A stretch of 64,000 nt of DNA. It comes from Roseateles noduli (lineage in GTDB: Bacteria; Pseudomonadota; Gammaproteobacteria; Burkholderiales; Burkholderiaceae_C). Below, in pieces: positions 7,806 to 18,774 of the stretch. The position numbers and the translations under genes were made by a program. Under the pieces are notes generated by a model that saw only the letters and a program-made list of their open reading frames with translations, was not told the DNA's origin and ran no database searches. Position 1 is the stretch's first letter. The number at the start of each line of letters is the position of its first letter. The DNA is taken from assembly GCA_002205125.1 (NCBI GenBank), contig NIOE01000017.1:1-64000 (forward strand). The letters run 5' to 3'.

Positions 7806-9003
7806 GAACGACCTGACCCCCGACATGAACGCGACGGCGAACGAGCAGGTGGATGGCGCCGCGAGCTCCGGCGGCAGCCGGAGCACCTGGGGCGGCGTGC
7901 TTGCCGCCGCCATGCTGCTGCCCGGCCTGCAGGCCCCGGCCCTCGCCGAGACTCCGCCCGAGCAGGCGGAGATGTCCGTCAAGCTGCTGCACTACCGCGA
8001 TCGTCAACCCGGCTTCGACCGGATCAAGGTCACCGCCCCATCGGTCTACCTGATGGTGCCGGTCGCCGGCCGCTGGTCGGTCGAAGGCTCGCTCGTCAAC
8101 GACAGCGTCTCCGGCGCTTCCCCGCGATATCACAGCGCCGTCTCCGGCGCCTCGCGGCTCGACGAGACCCGCAAGGCCGGCGACGTCCAGGTCACCCGCT
8201 ACAACGACCGCGACGCCTGGTCGCTGGGCGCCGCGTACTCGACCGAACACGACTACCGCTCGCGCACCGTCTCCGCCGGCTACCGCCGCTCCAGCGAGGA
8301 CAACAACACCACGTGGAACATCGGCGCCGCCTTCAGCGACGACTGGATCGGCTCCTCCGACGATCCCACCCTCAGCCGCGGCCGCAACACCACCCAGCTG
8401 ACCGTCGGCGTCACGCAGGCCTGGACGGCCGTGGACCTGGTCCAGCTCAGCCTCGGTGCGAACTGGGGTCACGGCATGTACTCGGACCCGTACAAGTTCC
8501 CCGACCGTCGTCCCGACCGGCGCGAGCAGTACACGCTGATGACGCGCTGGAACCATCATTTCACCGACTGGAAGGCCACGCTGCGCAGCAGCTGGCGCTA
8601 CTACGCCGACAGCTTCGGCGTGCGCGCCAACACGCTGGAATCGGCGTGGGTGCAGCCCCTGTCCGGCGGCTGGACCGTGACCCCGTCGCTGCGCTACACG
8701 ACGCAGCGTGCGGCGAAGTTCTATTACGACCCGGTCTACGACGCCGCGCTCGGCGCGCCGCTGCCGCCCGGGTACACGGCGACCTCGCCGCAATACCTGT
8801 CCCCGGACCAGCGCCTCTCCGCCTTCGGCGCCATCACCGTCGGGATGAAGGTCGCCTACGACATCGCCCCGAACTGGACCGCCGACCTGAGCCTCGAACA
8901 CTACGAACAGCGCGCCTCGTGGCGACTGGGCGGCAGCGGTTCGCCGGGGCTGGATCGTTTCCAGGCCGACTGGCTGCAGGTCGGGCTCTCCCACAAGTTC
9001 TGA
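7792..9003 (+). CDS. DUF3570 outer-membrane barrel protein with a flavinylation-like motif
   Basis: About 403 residues rich in alternating aromatic strands (SLGAAYSTEHDYRSRTVSAGYRR and similar) ending in a C-terminal phenylalanine (VGLSHKF), as outer-membrane beta-barrels do. A long N-region and hydrophobic stretch (about 34-54) ending ALA-E look like a signal peptide. Residues 104-110, DSVSGAS, match the Dxx(S/T)GA(S/T) motif to which ApbE enzymes attach FMN. A second SGAS follows at 118-121. The start is GTG 7792 (or GTG 7786), behind GGAGG at 7782-7786, a ribosome binding site embedded in the glycine codons of the DUF4266 gene. A later ATG at 7825 has no binding site. The ApbE gene follows after 96 bases. 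Confidence 0.85.
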   Translation: MAAIENDLTPDMNATANEQVDGAASSGGSRSTWGGVLAAAMLLPGLQAPALAETPPEQAEMSVKLLHYRDRQPGFDRIKVTAPSVYLMVPVAGRWSVEGSLVNDSVSGASPRYHSAVSGASRLDETRKAGDVQVTRYNDRDAWSLGAAYSTEHDYRSRTVSAGYRRSSEDNNTTWNIGAAFSDDWIGSSDDPTLSRGRNTTQLTVGVTQAWTAVDLVQLSLGANWGHGMYSDPYKFPDRRPDRREQYTLMTRWNHHFTDWKATLRSSWRYYADSFGVRANTLESAWVQPLSGGWTVTPSLRYTTQRAAKFYYDPVYDAALGAPLPPGYTATSPQYLSPDQRLSAFGAITVGMKVAYDIAPNWTADLSLEHYEQRASWRLGGSGSPGLDRFQADWLQVGLSHKF

Positions 9004-9099
9004 CGAACCTCGCCGCACGCCGCCGACGCACGCAGCCGACGAACAGAGCGACGCTCCAGACCGACGAACGCCATCCATCAACGAGACGACGAGCGCCCC

Positions 9100-10022
9100 A
9101 TGTGGTCCGTGCACCGCCATGCCTTCACCGCGATGGCGTCCCCCAACGAGATCGTGCTCGGCGGCGCGGCGCCGGACGCGGCCGCCGACGCCTGTGACGC
9201 CGCCGAGGCCGAGGTGCGCCGCATCGAACGCAAGTATTCGCGCTACCGCGAGGACAGCGTGATCTCCGCGATCAACGCCCGCGCCGGCCGCAACGCCGTC
9301 GCGGTCGACGACGAGACGGCGCAGCTGCTGAACTTCGCCGCCGAGCTGCACCGGCAGAGCGACGGCCTGTTCGACATCACCAGCGGCTGCCTGCGCCGCA
9401 TCTGGGATTTCAAGGCCGGCCGCGAACCCACGCGCGACGCGCTGGCCGTGCAGCTCCAGCGCGTCGGGTGGCACCGCGCGCAGTGGGACGGCCGCACCAT
9501 CGCGCTGCCGCAGGCCGGCATGGAGATCGACTTCGGCGGCATCGGCAAGGAGTACGCCGCCGATCGCGCCGTCGCCGTGCTGCGCGGCCTCGGCATCCGC
9601 CACGGCTTCGTCAACCTCGGCGGCGACATCCGCGTCGTCGGTCCGCGGCCGGACGGCCAGCCCTGGGTCTTCGCGATCCGGCATCCGCGCCGCGAGGACG
9701 AGGTCTGCGCCCGCATCCCGGTCCGCTACGGCGCGCTCGCCACCAGCGGCGACTACGAGCGCTTCTTCATCACCCGCGACGGCCGCCGCTGCTGCCACAT
9801 CCTCGATCCGCGCAGCGGCCAGCCGGTCCACCACTGGCAGGCCGTCAGCGTCGTCGCGCCGCTGTGCGTGGCCGCCGGTGCGCTGGCCACGATGGCCATG
9901 CTGATCGGCGCCCCCGCCCCTTCCCGACTCAGCACGCCCGGCGTCGGTTTCCTGCTCGTCGACGCCGACGGCCAGGTCCGCACGCACGACCCCGAACAAC
10001 TGATCCCACTTCCGACCTCGCC

Positions 10023-10026
<4 letters not shown>
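9100..10026 (+). CDS. apbE: FAD:protein FMN transferase (ApbE)
   Basis: A 308-residue ApbE-family enzyme, which transfers FMN from FAD to a Ser/Thr in target proteins. Family landmarks are FDITSGCLRRIWDF, the FAD/metal loop DFGGIGKEYAADRA, NLGGDIRVVG, SGDYERFF and HILDPRSGQP. Most ApbE proteins are exported, but here the N-terminus (MWSVHRHAFTAMASPNEIVLGG) shows no signal peptide or lipobox, so it may act in the cytoplasm. The likely target is the DUF3570 protein just upstream, which carries a motif of the right form. Its stop overlaps the dsbD start (ATGA at 10023-10026), so the two are translationally coupled. Confidence 0.93.
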
Positions 10027-12967
<2,941 letters not shown>

Positions 12968-12982
12968 CTGCGTGAGTCAGCT

Positions 12983-13024
12983 GGCCCTCACCCCTGCCCT
13001 CTCCCGCAAGCGGGAGAGGGAGTA
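12983..13024. repeat. REP-like palindromic repeat
   Basis: GGCCCTCACCCCTG flank and a hairpin with arms CCCTCTCCCGC (12997-13007) and GCGGGAGAGGG (13010-13020), loop AA. It lies between the ends of trxB and the convergent porin gene and could serve as a bidirectional transcript end, though there is no U-tract. Confidence 0.8.
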
Positions 13025-13032
13025 AGAGGGGT

Positions 13033-13770
13033 TCAGAACGACCAGGCCACTCCAGCGACCCAGCGCTGCAGCGACGGGTCGCCGCGTTGCGGCAGCGAGC
13101 TGTAGAGCCGCGACACGCTGAAACGCCAGTCCCCCACGGTGTAGGACAGGCCGGCGTTGGCGAAGCGGTACGAGCCGCTGCCGTGGCCCCAGTTCGAGAC
13201 CATGCCCCAGCCCACGTCGGCCGCCAGCGCGTCGACGAGGCGCCGGTGCCAGGTCAGTTCCGCGATGGTCGCGCCGCGATGGCCGAGGTAGCCCCACGAC
13301 GAGTACGCCGCCAGGTCCGGCGACACCGACACCGTCGCGCCCCACTGCCCCCATTCCGCCGCGTCCCACAGCCCGCCCAGCGACAGCTCGCTGTAGCGCA
13401 GCCGGTCCGCGTTGCCGCCGCCGGCGTAGGCGTAATGGGCGCCGGACAGCGTCACGACGTGCCGATCGTCGATCTGCCACCACCGCGTCGCGGAGAGGAT
13501 GGCCTCCGCCTTCGCCCCGTTGCGCATGTGCATGGAGCCCAGCCCGAGGCCCAGGCTCCAGTTGCGGTCGTCGCGGTAGTAGAGGTCGGCGGTGGCGCCC
13601 GGCCGGTCGCCGCTGAGGCTGATGCCGCGCGACACGCGCTCCGACACGACCGACACCGTGCCGCCCCAGTTCTGGGCGGTGACGGCCCCCGACGCGACGA
13701 GGCCCGACGCCAGGAGGGCGAGGGTGCGGGCGAAGGCCCGGTCGAGTTTTTTTGGGGGTACGGCAACCAT
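13033..13770 (-). CDS. TorF-family putative outer-membrane protein
   Basis: About 245 residues with a signal peptide (ALLASGLVASGAVTAQ) and barrel-like amphipathic strands ending in a C-terminal Phe (VAGVAWSF). The early SERVSRGISLSGDRPGATADLYY is typical of the TorF/Gcw_chp family of putative porins. The start is ATG 13770 or GTG 13788, neither with a clear ribosome binding site. The start region holds a C5A7 run on the coding strand, a place where slippage or a sequencing error could alter the N-terminus. It diverges from the ECF sigma gene, 52 bases away, so the two may share control. Substrate unknown. Confidence 0.75.
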   Translation of the reverse strand: MVAVPPKKLDRAFARTLALLASGLVASGAVTAQNWGGTVSVVSERVSRGISLSGDRPGATADLYYRDDRNWSLGLGLGSMHMRNGAKAEAILSATRWWQIDDRHVVTLSGAHYAYAGGGNADRLRYSELSLGGLWDAAEWGQWGATVSVSPDLAAYSSWGYLGHRGATIAELTWHRRLVDALAADVGWGMVSNWGHGSGSYRFANAGLSYTVGDWRFSVSRLYSSLPQRGDPSLQRWVAGVAWSF

Positions 13771-13822
13771 CGGCGGCGATTCTGGCACCCATGAGGGACA
13801 CTTCTGCAGAAATCAGTCGCCC

Positions 13823-14446
13823 ATGTTTCAACCTGTTCCGAATGAAGCGGACACGGCCGCGGAGTCGCGTCTGCGTGCCTGGCTGCAGGCCGCCGCGGCC
13901 GGCGACCGGTCGGCTTTCGAGCAGCTGTACCGGCACTGCCAGCCGCGGCTGTCGCGCTTCGTGCTGCGCAGCTGCGGCCGGCCCGACCTCGCCGAGGAGG
14001 TCGTCAACGACACCCTGTGGATCGTGTGGCGCACCGCCGGCAACTTCCGCGGCGAGTCGCGGGTCTCGACCTGGATCCACGGCATCGCCTACCGCTGCAT
14101 GCTCAAGGCGCTGCGCGACGGCGTGACGGCGCAGGAGATCAACGCGTCCTCGGTGAACGAGGCCGAGCTGGCGATGGCCGAACCCCGCGTCAACGAGGCC
14201 GTCGACCGCGAGCTGCGCGACTGGGTGACGCGGGGCCTGGCCGCGCTGCCGGTGGAGCAGCGGGTGACGCTCGAGCTGGCGTACTACCTGGGCGAGACCT
14301 GCGAGGACATCGCCCGCATCATGAATTGCGCCACCGGCACCGTGAAGGCCCGCATGTTCCATGCGCGCGTGCGGCTGCGCAACGTGCTGCCCGAGCTGGG
14401 CGGCGAGATCTCCCCGGCCAGCGGCACTGAAGGACCGATCCGATGA
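13823..14446 (+). CDS. ECF-type RNA polymerase sigma factor
   Basis: A 207-residue sigma-70-family factor. Region 2 (AFEQLYRHCQPRLSRFVLR, then EEVVNDTLWIVWRTAGNFRG) and region 4 (LPVEQRVTLELAYYLGETCEDIARIMNCATGTVKARMFHAR) are plain. ATG 13823 is placed just ahead of the conserved part; the frame stays open upstream but antisense to the porin gene. The stop overlaps the start of the anti-sigma gene by four bases. With the anti-sigma and protease genes it forms a three-gene signalling operon. No promoter motif was recognised. Confidence 0.93.
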   Translation: MFQPVPNEADTAAESRLRAWLQAAAAGDRSAFEQLYRHCQPRLSRFVLRSCGRPDLAEEVVNDTLWIVWRTAGNFRGESRVSTWIHGIAYRCMLKALRDGVTAQEINASSVNEAELAMAEPRVNEAVDRELRDWVTRGLAALPVEQRVTLELAYYLGETCEDIARIMNCATGTVKARMFHARVRLRNVLPELGGEISPASGTEGPIR

Positions 14447-15189
14447 CTTCCCACGATGCTCCCTCCGACCGCTTCTCAGGTCCCGACGGTCCTGCAGGCG
14501 ATCCGGCCCTGGGCCAACCGAACGAGCACCGCCAGGTGTGGGACGCGATCGCGTGGGTCGTGGCCGGCACGGCCACACCCGAGCAGCGCCGGCTGGTGCA
14601 GGCGCATCTGCCGCACTGCGCGCATTGCCGCGAGGAGCTGGAACTCCAGCGCAACATCCATCGCGGCATGCAGGATGCGCCGCGCACGGCGGGCGCCGCA
14701 GATGCCGACGAGGCCGCCATCCAGGCCGGTCTCGACCGCCTGTGGGCGCGCGATCGCGACGCGGGTCCGGCGACGCCGGTGGAAGGCGCTCGTGGCCCGT
14801 CGGCCAACGACGGCGGCTCGCGCCTCACGCGCTGGCTGACGGCGGCGGTGGCGGTGCAGGCAGTGGCGATGTGCGTGCTCGGTCTGCGCCTGTGGACCGA
14901 CGGTCATCCGCCCGCCGACTACGTGACGCTCAGCCAGCCGGCCGCGCTGCCCGCCGGCGCGGTCGTCCGGCTGGTGCCGGAGGAGCGCGTCGACATGGGC
15001 CGTCTGCGCCAGGTGCTGACGCACCACGGCCTGAGGATCGTCGGCGCCGACGAGGACGCCAGCAGCCTGCTGCTGGCGCCACTCCAGCCGGCGCCGGTGG
15101 AGGCCGTCCCCGCGATGGTGGAGCGGCTGCGCGCGGAGCCGGGCGTGCTGCTCGCGGAGCCGGTCGGCGCCGCGGCACCGGGGCGCTGA
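14443..15189 (+). CDS. Zinc-finger anti-sigma factor, membrane anchored
   Basis: A 248-residue protein whose N-terminal half holds the anti-sigma zinc motif H-x3-C-x2-C (H55, C59, C62, in HLPHCAHC), followed by one transmembrane helix near residues 128-148 (LTAAVAVQAVAMCVLGLRLW) and a periplasmic tail of about 100 residues. It most likely holds the upstream sigma factor at the membrane until a signal acts on the tail. ATGA overlap with the sigma gene and direct abutment to the protease gene point to one translationally coupled operon. Confidence 0.88.
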   Translation: MTSHDAPSDRFSGPDGPAGDPALGQPNEHRQVWDAIAWVVAGTATPEQRRLVQAHLPHCAHCREELELQRNIHRGMQDAPRTAGAADADEAAIQAGLDRLWARDRDAGPATPVEGARGPSANDGGSRLTRWLTAAVAVQAVAMCVLGLRLWTDGHPPADYVTLSQPAALPAGAVVRLVPEERVDMGRLRQVLTHHGLRIVGADEDASSLLLAPLQPAPVEAVPAMVERLRAEPGVLLAEPVGAAAPGR

Positions 15190-15192
15190 GTG

Positions 15193-16620
15193 ATGCCCTC
15201 CTCCCTCGTGCGCGGCTTCGGCGTCGTCGTCTCTGCGCTCATCGCGATGACCTTGGTGTTCGCGTCGGGCATTCCGGTGCGGGCCGAAACCCTCGCTGCC
15301 GATGCGCTCGCCACGACGATGCCGCCGATGGCCACGATGGTCACGTCGCAGGATCGCCTCATCATCCTGGCCGTCGAAGATCGCGGCGAACCGCTGCCCG
15401 GCGCCGGCGGGTCCGCGCGCGGCGACTATCGTCGGATGGCGGGCTACGCGGGGAGCGCGCGGGCTCTGGCGATGTCCGAGGCGCTTGCGCGCGACTACGG
15501 CCTGCGCGAGCAGGCTGCATGGACCATTGCGCCGCTGAACCTGCGCTGCATGCTCTACGCACTGGGCGCGGGGGATGACGTCGACGCGGTTCTGGCACGT
15601 CTGCGCCAGGATTCGCGCGTGAAGCTGGCGCAACCGCTCAACGAGTTCGAGACGTTGAGCGGCCCCGCCCCGGACGCGTCGACGCCCGCGCCATCGTCGC
15701 CCTCTCCGCCATCCACCCCGGCGCCGGCGGCGTCCGCGCCGACCTCGCTCTACAACGACCCCTACTTCGGCCTGCAGAAGGGCTTCCAGCAGATGTCGAC
15801 GGCGGCGCTGCAGCAGGTGAGCGTCGGCGCGCGCGTGAAGGTCGCGGTGATCGACACCGGCGTCGATGCGCGGCATCCGGATCTGCTTGGACAGGTGTCG
15901 GGGCAGCGGGACTACGTCGCCGGCGGCGGCGCGCAGGTCGACGCGGTGCCAGAACGCCACGGCACGGAAGTGATGGGCCTCATCGCGGCGAAGGTGAACA
16001 ACCGCCAGGGCATCGTCGGCGTCGCGCCGGGCGCGGTGATGACGAGTTATCGCGCCTGCTGGACGGACGTCGCGCGTACGGGCGCGGACGCCGGACCGGC
16101 GCCGGCGCGCTGCAACTCGTTCACGCTGGCGCAGGCGCTGGGCGCGGCGATCGCCGACGGCGCGGACGTGATCAACCTGAGCCTCGGCGGCCCCAGCGAC
16201 CCGCTGCTGTCGAAGCTCGCCCAGCATGCGCAGTCGCGCGGCGCGGTGCTCGTCGCGGCGGCGCCGCCGGGGCGGCTCGGCAAGGGCTTTCCGAGCGAAG
16301 TGCCCGGCGCGCTGGTCGTGGCCAGCACGGGCGAGCTCTCCGGCGCCGAGGGCTGGCTCGCCGCGCCGGGACGATCGGTGCTGACGACAGTGCCGGGCGG
16401 CGGCTACGACATCGACACCGGCAGCTCGCTCGCGGCGGCGCATGCGACGGGCGTGATCGCGCTGCTGCGCGCGGCCGTGCCCGGCGCGGACGCCGAGCGC
16501 TTGAAACGGGCGCTGCTGGGCTCGATGAGCGTGTCCGGCGCGATCAACGCCTGCGCGGCTGCGCGGGCGCTTGGCGTCACGGGCCTGCATTGCGAATCGA
16601 CGGCGCGCATCTTGCCCTGA
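15193..16620 (+). CDS. S8 (subtilisin-like) serine protease linked to the sigma/anti-sigma pair
   Basis: About 475 residues: a signal peptide (to about 33), a roughly 120-residue N-terminal region, a Pro/Ser/Ala linker (APSSPSPPSTPAP), then a subtilase domain with Asp221 (VAVIDTGVD), His256 (RHGTEVMGL) and Ser412 (TGSSLAAAHATG). The usual oxyanion-hole Asn motif (AAAGN) is replaced by VAAAPPGRLG, so activity is not certain. It starts directly after the anti-sigma stop (GTG 15190 or ATG 15193). A periplasmic protease in this place could cut the anti-sigma tail, or could be the stress response's output. Confidence 0.85.
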   Translation: MPSSLVRGFGVVVSALIAMTLVFASGIPVRAETLAADALATTMPPMATMVTSQDRLIILAVEDRGEPLPGAGGSARGDYRRMAGYAGSARALAMSEALARDYGLREQAAWTIAPLNLRCMLYALGAGDDVDAVLARLRQDSRVKLAQPLNEFETLSGPAPDASTPAPSSPSPPSTPAPAASAPTSLYNDPYFGLQKGFQQMSTAALQQVSVGARVKVAVIDTGVDARHPDLLGQVSGQRDYVAGGGAQVDAVPERHGTEVMGLIAAKVNNRQGIVGVAPGAVMTSYRACWTDVARTGADAGPAPARCNSFTLAQALGAAIADGADVINLSLGGPSDPLLSKLAQHAQSRGAVLVAAAPPGRLGKGFPSEVPGALVVASTGELSGAEGWLAAPGRSVLTTVPGGGYDIDTGSSLAAAHATGVIALLRAAVPGADAERLKRALLGSMSVSGAINACAAARALGVTGLHCESTARILP

Positions 16621-16648
16621 GGAGGCTCCTCTTCTCCAAGGAGCCTGC

Positions 16649-16996
16649 ATGTCCGATCGCAACAAGGCCGCTTTGACGGCCGCCAACGCCGCCATCACCC
16701 GAGGCGATACCGAGGGCTTCCTGGCGTACTGCGCCGAGGACATCGTCTGGACGACGGTCGGTGAAGACACGCTGAACGGCAAGGCCGCCGTCCGGCAATG
16801 GATGTCGACCGGCTACGCCGAGGCGCCCACCTTCACCGTAACCGAACTGGTGGCGGAGCGGGACATCGTCATTGCGCTCGGGACGATCGAAAGCAAGGAC
16901 GAGGACGGCCAGCCGGTCCAGAACGCCTACGCCGACGTCTGGCGCTTCCGTGACGGGTTGATGGTCGAGTTGAGGGCATTCGTGATTCCGACCTGA
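16649..16996 (+). CDS. SnoaL-like / NTF2-fold protein
   Basis: A 115-residue protein of the nuclear-transport-factor-2 fold (SnoaL-like): AANAAITRGDTEGFLAYCAEDIVWTTVGEDTLNGKAAVRQWM, followed by VWRFRDGLMVELRAFV. Such proteins bind or isomerise small hydrophobic compounds, but many have no known role. AAGGAG at 16638-16643 sets the ATG at 16649. It lies 28 bases after the protease gene and might be its last operon member, though no functional link is evident. Confidence 0.85.
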   Translation: MSDRNKAALTAANAAITRGDTEGFLAYCAEDIVWTTVGEDTLNGKAAVRQWMSTGYAEAPTFTVTELVAERDIVIALGTIESKDEDGQPVQNAYADVWRFRDGLMVELRAFVIPT

Positions 16997-17017
16997 CGGC
17001 GGACCCGCCCCGCCGAC

Positions 17018-17323
17018 TTACTCGAACACGGGCCGGAAGAAGGTGCGCTCATAGCGGAGGATGCACCGCGTCTCTTCGGCGTACCGGAACGCGGCCTGGC
17101 ATTCCGGATCGTCGAAGGACTTGATCCGGTACTCCTCGTAGGCCGCCAGCGACGGGAACGAGAACGAGGCCAGCGCGATGTCGTTGGCGCCTTCCGAGGG
17201 CAACAGGTAACCGTGGTGCACGCCGCCGAACTTCCTGACGAGCGGGATCCAGAGCTTCCCGTAATGCTCGAACTCCTTGAGCTTGAGCGGATCGATGACG
17301 TAGCGGAGGTGGCAGGTGATCAT
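17018..17323 (-). CDS. NIPSNAP family protein
   Basis: A 101-residue single-domain NIPSNAP (dimeric alpha/beta barrel) protein: MITCHLRYVIDPLKLKEFEHYGKLWIPLVRKFGGVHHGYLLPSEG and a C-terminal FRPVFE. Small bacterial members are often next to oxidoreductase genes, but their function is not known. It is convergent with the SnoaL-like gene. Confidence 0.85.
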   Translation of the reverse strand: MITCHLRYVIDPLKLKEFEHYGKLWIPLVRKFGGVHHGYLLPSEGANDIALASFSFPSLAAYEEYRIKSFDDPECQAAFRYAEETRCILRYERTFFRPVFE

Positions 17324-17473
17324 GGGCGGGTGTCCGTGTGTTCAATGGCGGACGACGTCATCGGGCGACGGCGTGTGCGTCGGCACTTTAGCCCTGCGTC
17401 CCCTCGATGAGGGATTCGCCCGCGCGACGATCTCCGTAGGCTCCGTCGTGCCCACGCACTCAGGGAGTTCCGC

Positions 17474-17896
17474 ATGACCACGTCGTTGCCGTCCTTCGAT
17501 GTCTCGCAGCTGATCGGCTGGCCTTTCCGGGCTTTGACGCTGGCGCCGAGCCAGCTCACGCAGCCCATCACCTACAACATCAACGCGTTCAATTCGAGCG
17601 CTCCGCAGACCGAGGCGCGCATCGTCTCGCAACACAGCTACGGCAGGCAGCTCGGCCGGCTGTCCGACGCGGTGCAGGCGCTGATGGACGTGCTGTATCC
17701 GGAAGGCGCCCCCGATGGTCCGAACGGGCCACTCGCCCGCTTCGCGCAGCTGCGCGAGGACATCGAGATGCTCAAGGCCAATGGGGCGGAAGATCGGTTG
17801 GAACGGGTCGCGCAGGATCTGAAGACCTTGCGGGACAGCGATCCGGATCGCTTCGAGCGCGTACGAAAGATGCTGTCGCAGACGCTGCGGGATTGA
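17474..17896 (+). CDS. Hypothetical protein
   Basis: I do not recognise a family. The 140 residues show no signal peptide or membrane helix. The second half is charged and probably helical (AQLREDIEMLKANGAEDRLERVAQDLKTLRDSDPDRFERVRKML), so it may form a coiled coil. The ATG follows GGGAG seven bases upstream. It precedes the hemolysin III gene by 18 bases and may share its transcript. Confidence 0.65.
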   Translation: MTTSLPSFDVSQLIGWPFRALTLAPSQLTQPITYNINAFNSSAPQTEARIVSQHSYGRQLGRLSDAVQALMDVLYPEGAPDGPNGPLARFAQLREDIEMLKANGAEDRLERVAQDLKTLRDSDPDRFERVRKMLSQTLRD

Positions 17897-17914
17897 GTTG
17901 GCGGGACGCCCGAC

Positions 17915-18583
17915 GTGGCGTCACATGAACTGGCTACGCTGGGTGACCTCCTGACGCTGAAAGCGGTCATGTACCCAGGCGAACGCTTGAACGCCGGCAC
18001 CCATTTCCTGGGACTGCTGGCGGCCCTCCCCGCCGTCGCGTGGCTGGCGCTTCAGGCGTTGGACACGGGCAGCGGGCGGCGCGTCGCCGTCGTCTGCGTC
18101 TTCGGCGCGGCGCTCATCGCACTGTTCGCGGCCTCCACGCTCTGCCACAGCACCCGCGGTCGGCAGCAGCGACTGTGGGTCCGGCTGGACCATGGCGCGA
18201 TCTTCCTGCTGATCGCCGGGACGATGACGCCCTTCGCGGTCCTGACCGGCGACGGCTGGCTGCGCTGGGTCGCCTTGGCCACCGTCTGGCTCGTGGCGCT
18301 GTGGGGCATCCGGCGCACGGTGTGGGGCGACATCGAACGACCGATGCTCAAGGTGTACCTCGCGCTCGGCTGGCTCGCGACCATGGTCTGTATCCCCGCG
18401 CTGCAGGAACTGCCCGCGGCCTGCGTCACGCTGTTCGTCGCCGGGGCCGGCGCGTACACCGCCGGGACCTACTTTTTCGCCAATCCGCGCTGCAGCCGCC
18501 ATGCCCACGGCATCTGGCACCTGTTCGTCGTGGTGGGCAGCGGATGCCACTTCGGCGCGGTGGCGCACTGCGTGCTGGTCTGA
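17915..18583 (+). CDS. Hemolysin III family (PAQR-type) membrane protein
   Basis: A polytopic membrane protein of about 222 residues with roughly seven helices. The family's metal-site motifs are present: STLCHS in helix 2, DHGAIFLLIAGTMTPF, and HGIWHLFVVVGSGCHF near the C-terminus. It is related to eukaryotic PAQR receptors. Bacterial members are called hemolysin III, but a true hemolytic role is doubtful. The start is GTG 17915; an ATG at 17969 would still keep all the helices. Confidence 0.85.
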   Translation: MASHELATLGDLLTLKAVMYPGERLNAGTHFLGLLAALPAVAWLALQALDTGSGRRVAVVCVFGAALIALFAASTLCHSTRGRQQRLWVRLDHGAIFLLIAGTMTPFAVLTGDGWLRWVALATVWLVALWGIRRTVWGDIERPMLKVYLALGWLATMVCIPALQELPAACVTLFVAGAGAYTAGTYFFANPRCSRHAHGIWHLFVVVGSGCHFGAVAHCVLV

Positions 18584-18639
18584 CCAACGCCGGATAGCGC
18601 TTGTCGGCAACGCCGCGCTGTCGCGCGCGGTCCCTCGAT

Positions 18640-18670
18640 CACTCCCTCTCCCGCAGTGCGGGAGAGGGGC
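18640..18670. repeat. REP-like palindromic repeat
   Basis: Hairpin arms CCCTCTCCCGC (18644-18654) and GCGGGAGAGGG (18658-18668), loop AGT, between the hemolysin III gene and a LysR gene. The left GGCCCTCACCC flank seen in other copies is lost here. Confidence 0.75.
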
Positions 18671-18701
18671 TCTTTCGGCGTCGGAGCATCCGCCACACAT
18701 C

Positions 18702-18717
18702 TTTCCGGATTTGGAAA
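18702..18717. promoter_or_regulatory. Small inverted repeat upstream of a LysR gene
   Basis: TTTCC (18702-18706) and GGAAA (18713-18717) are separated by six bases in an A+T-richer patch about 60 bases before the LysR start. It is a possible autoregulatory or promoter site; seen only as sequence symmetry. Confidence 0.3.
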
Positions 18718-18774
18718 TTGAGTCTTTCGCGACCGGCGGATTCCCTCGCGCGGCGGCGCACGCGACGATGCGCC

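Noticed and set aside
4702-9999. A 1765-codon open frame on the minus strand across the redox operon
   Set aside because: It is antisense to well-supported genes (apbE, DUF3570, TlpA), has low-complexity Arg/Gly/Ala/Asp content and no recognisable domain. It is an artefact of high G+C codon use.
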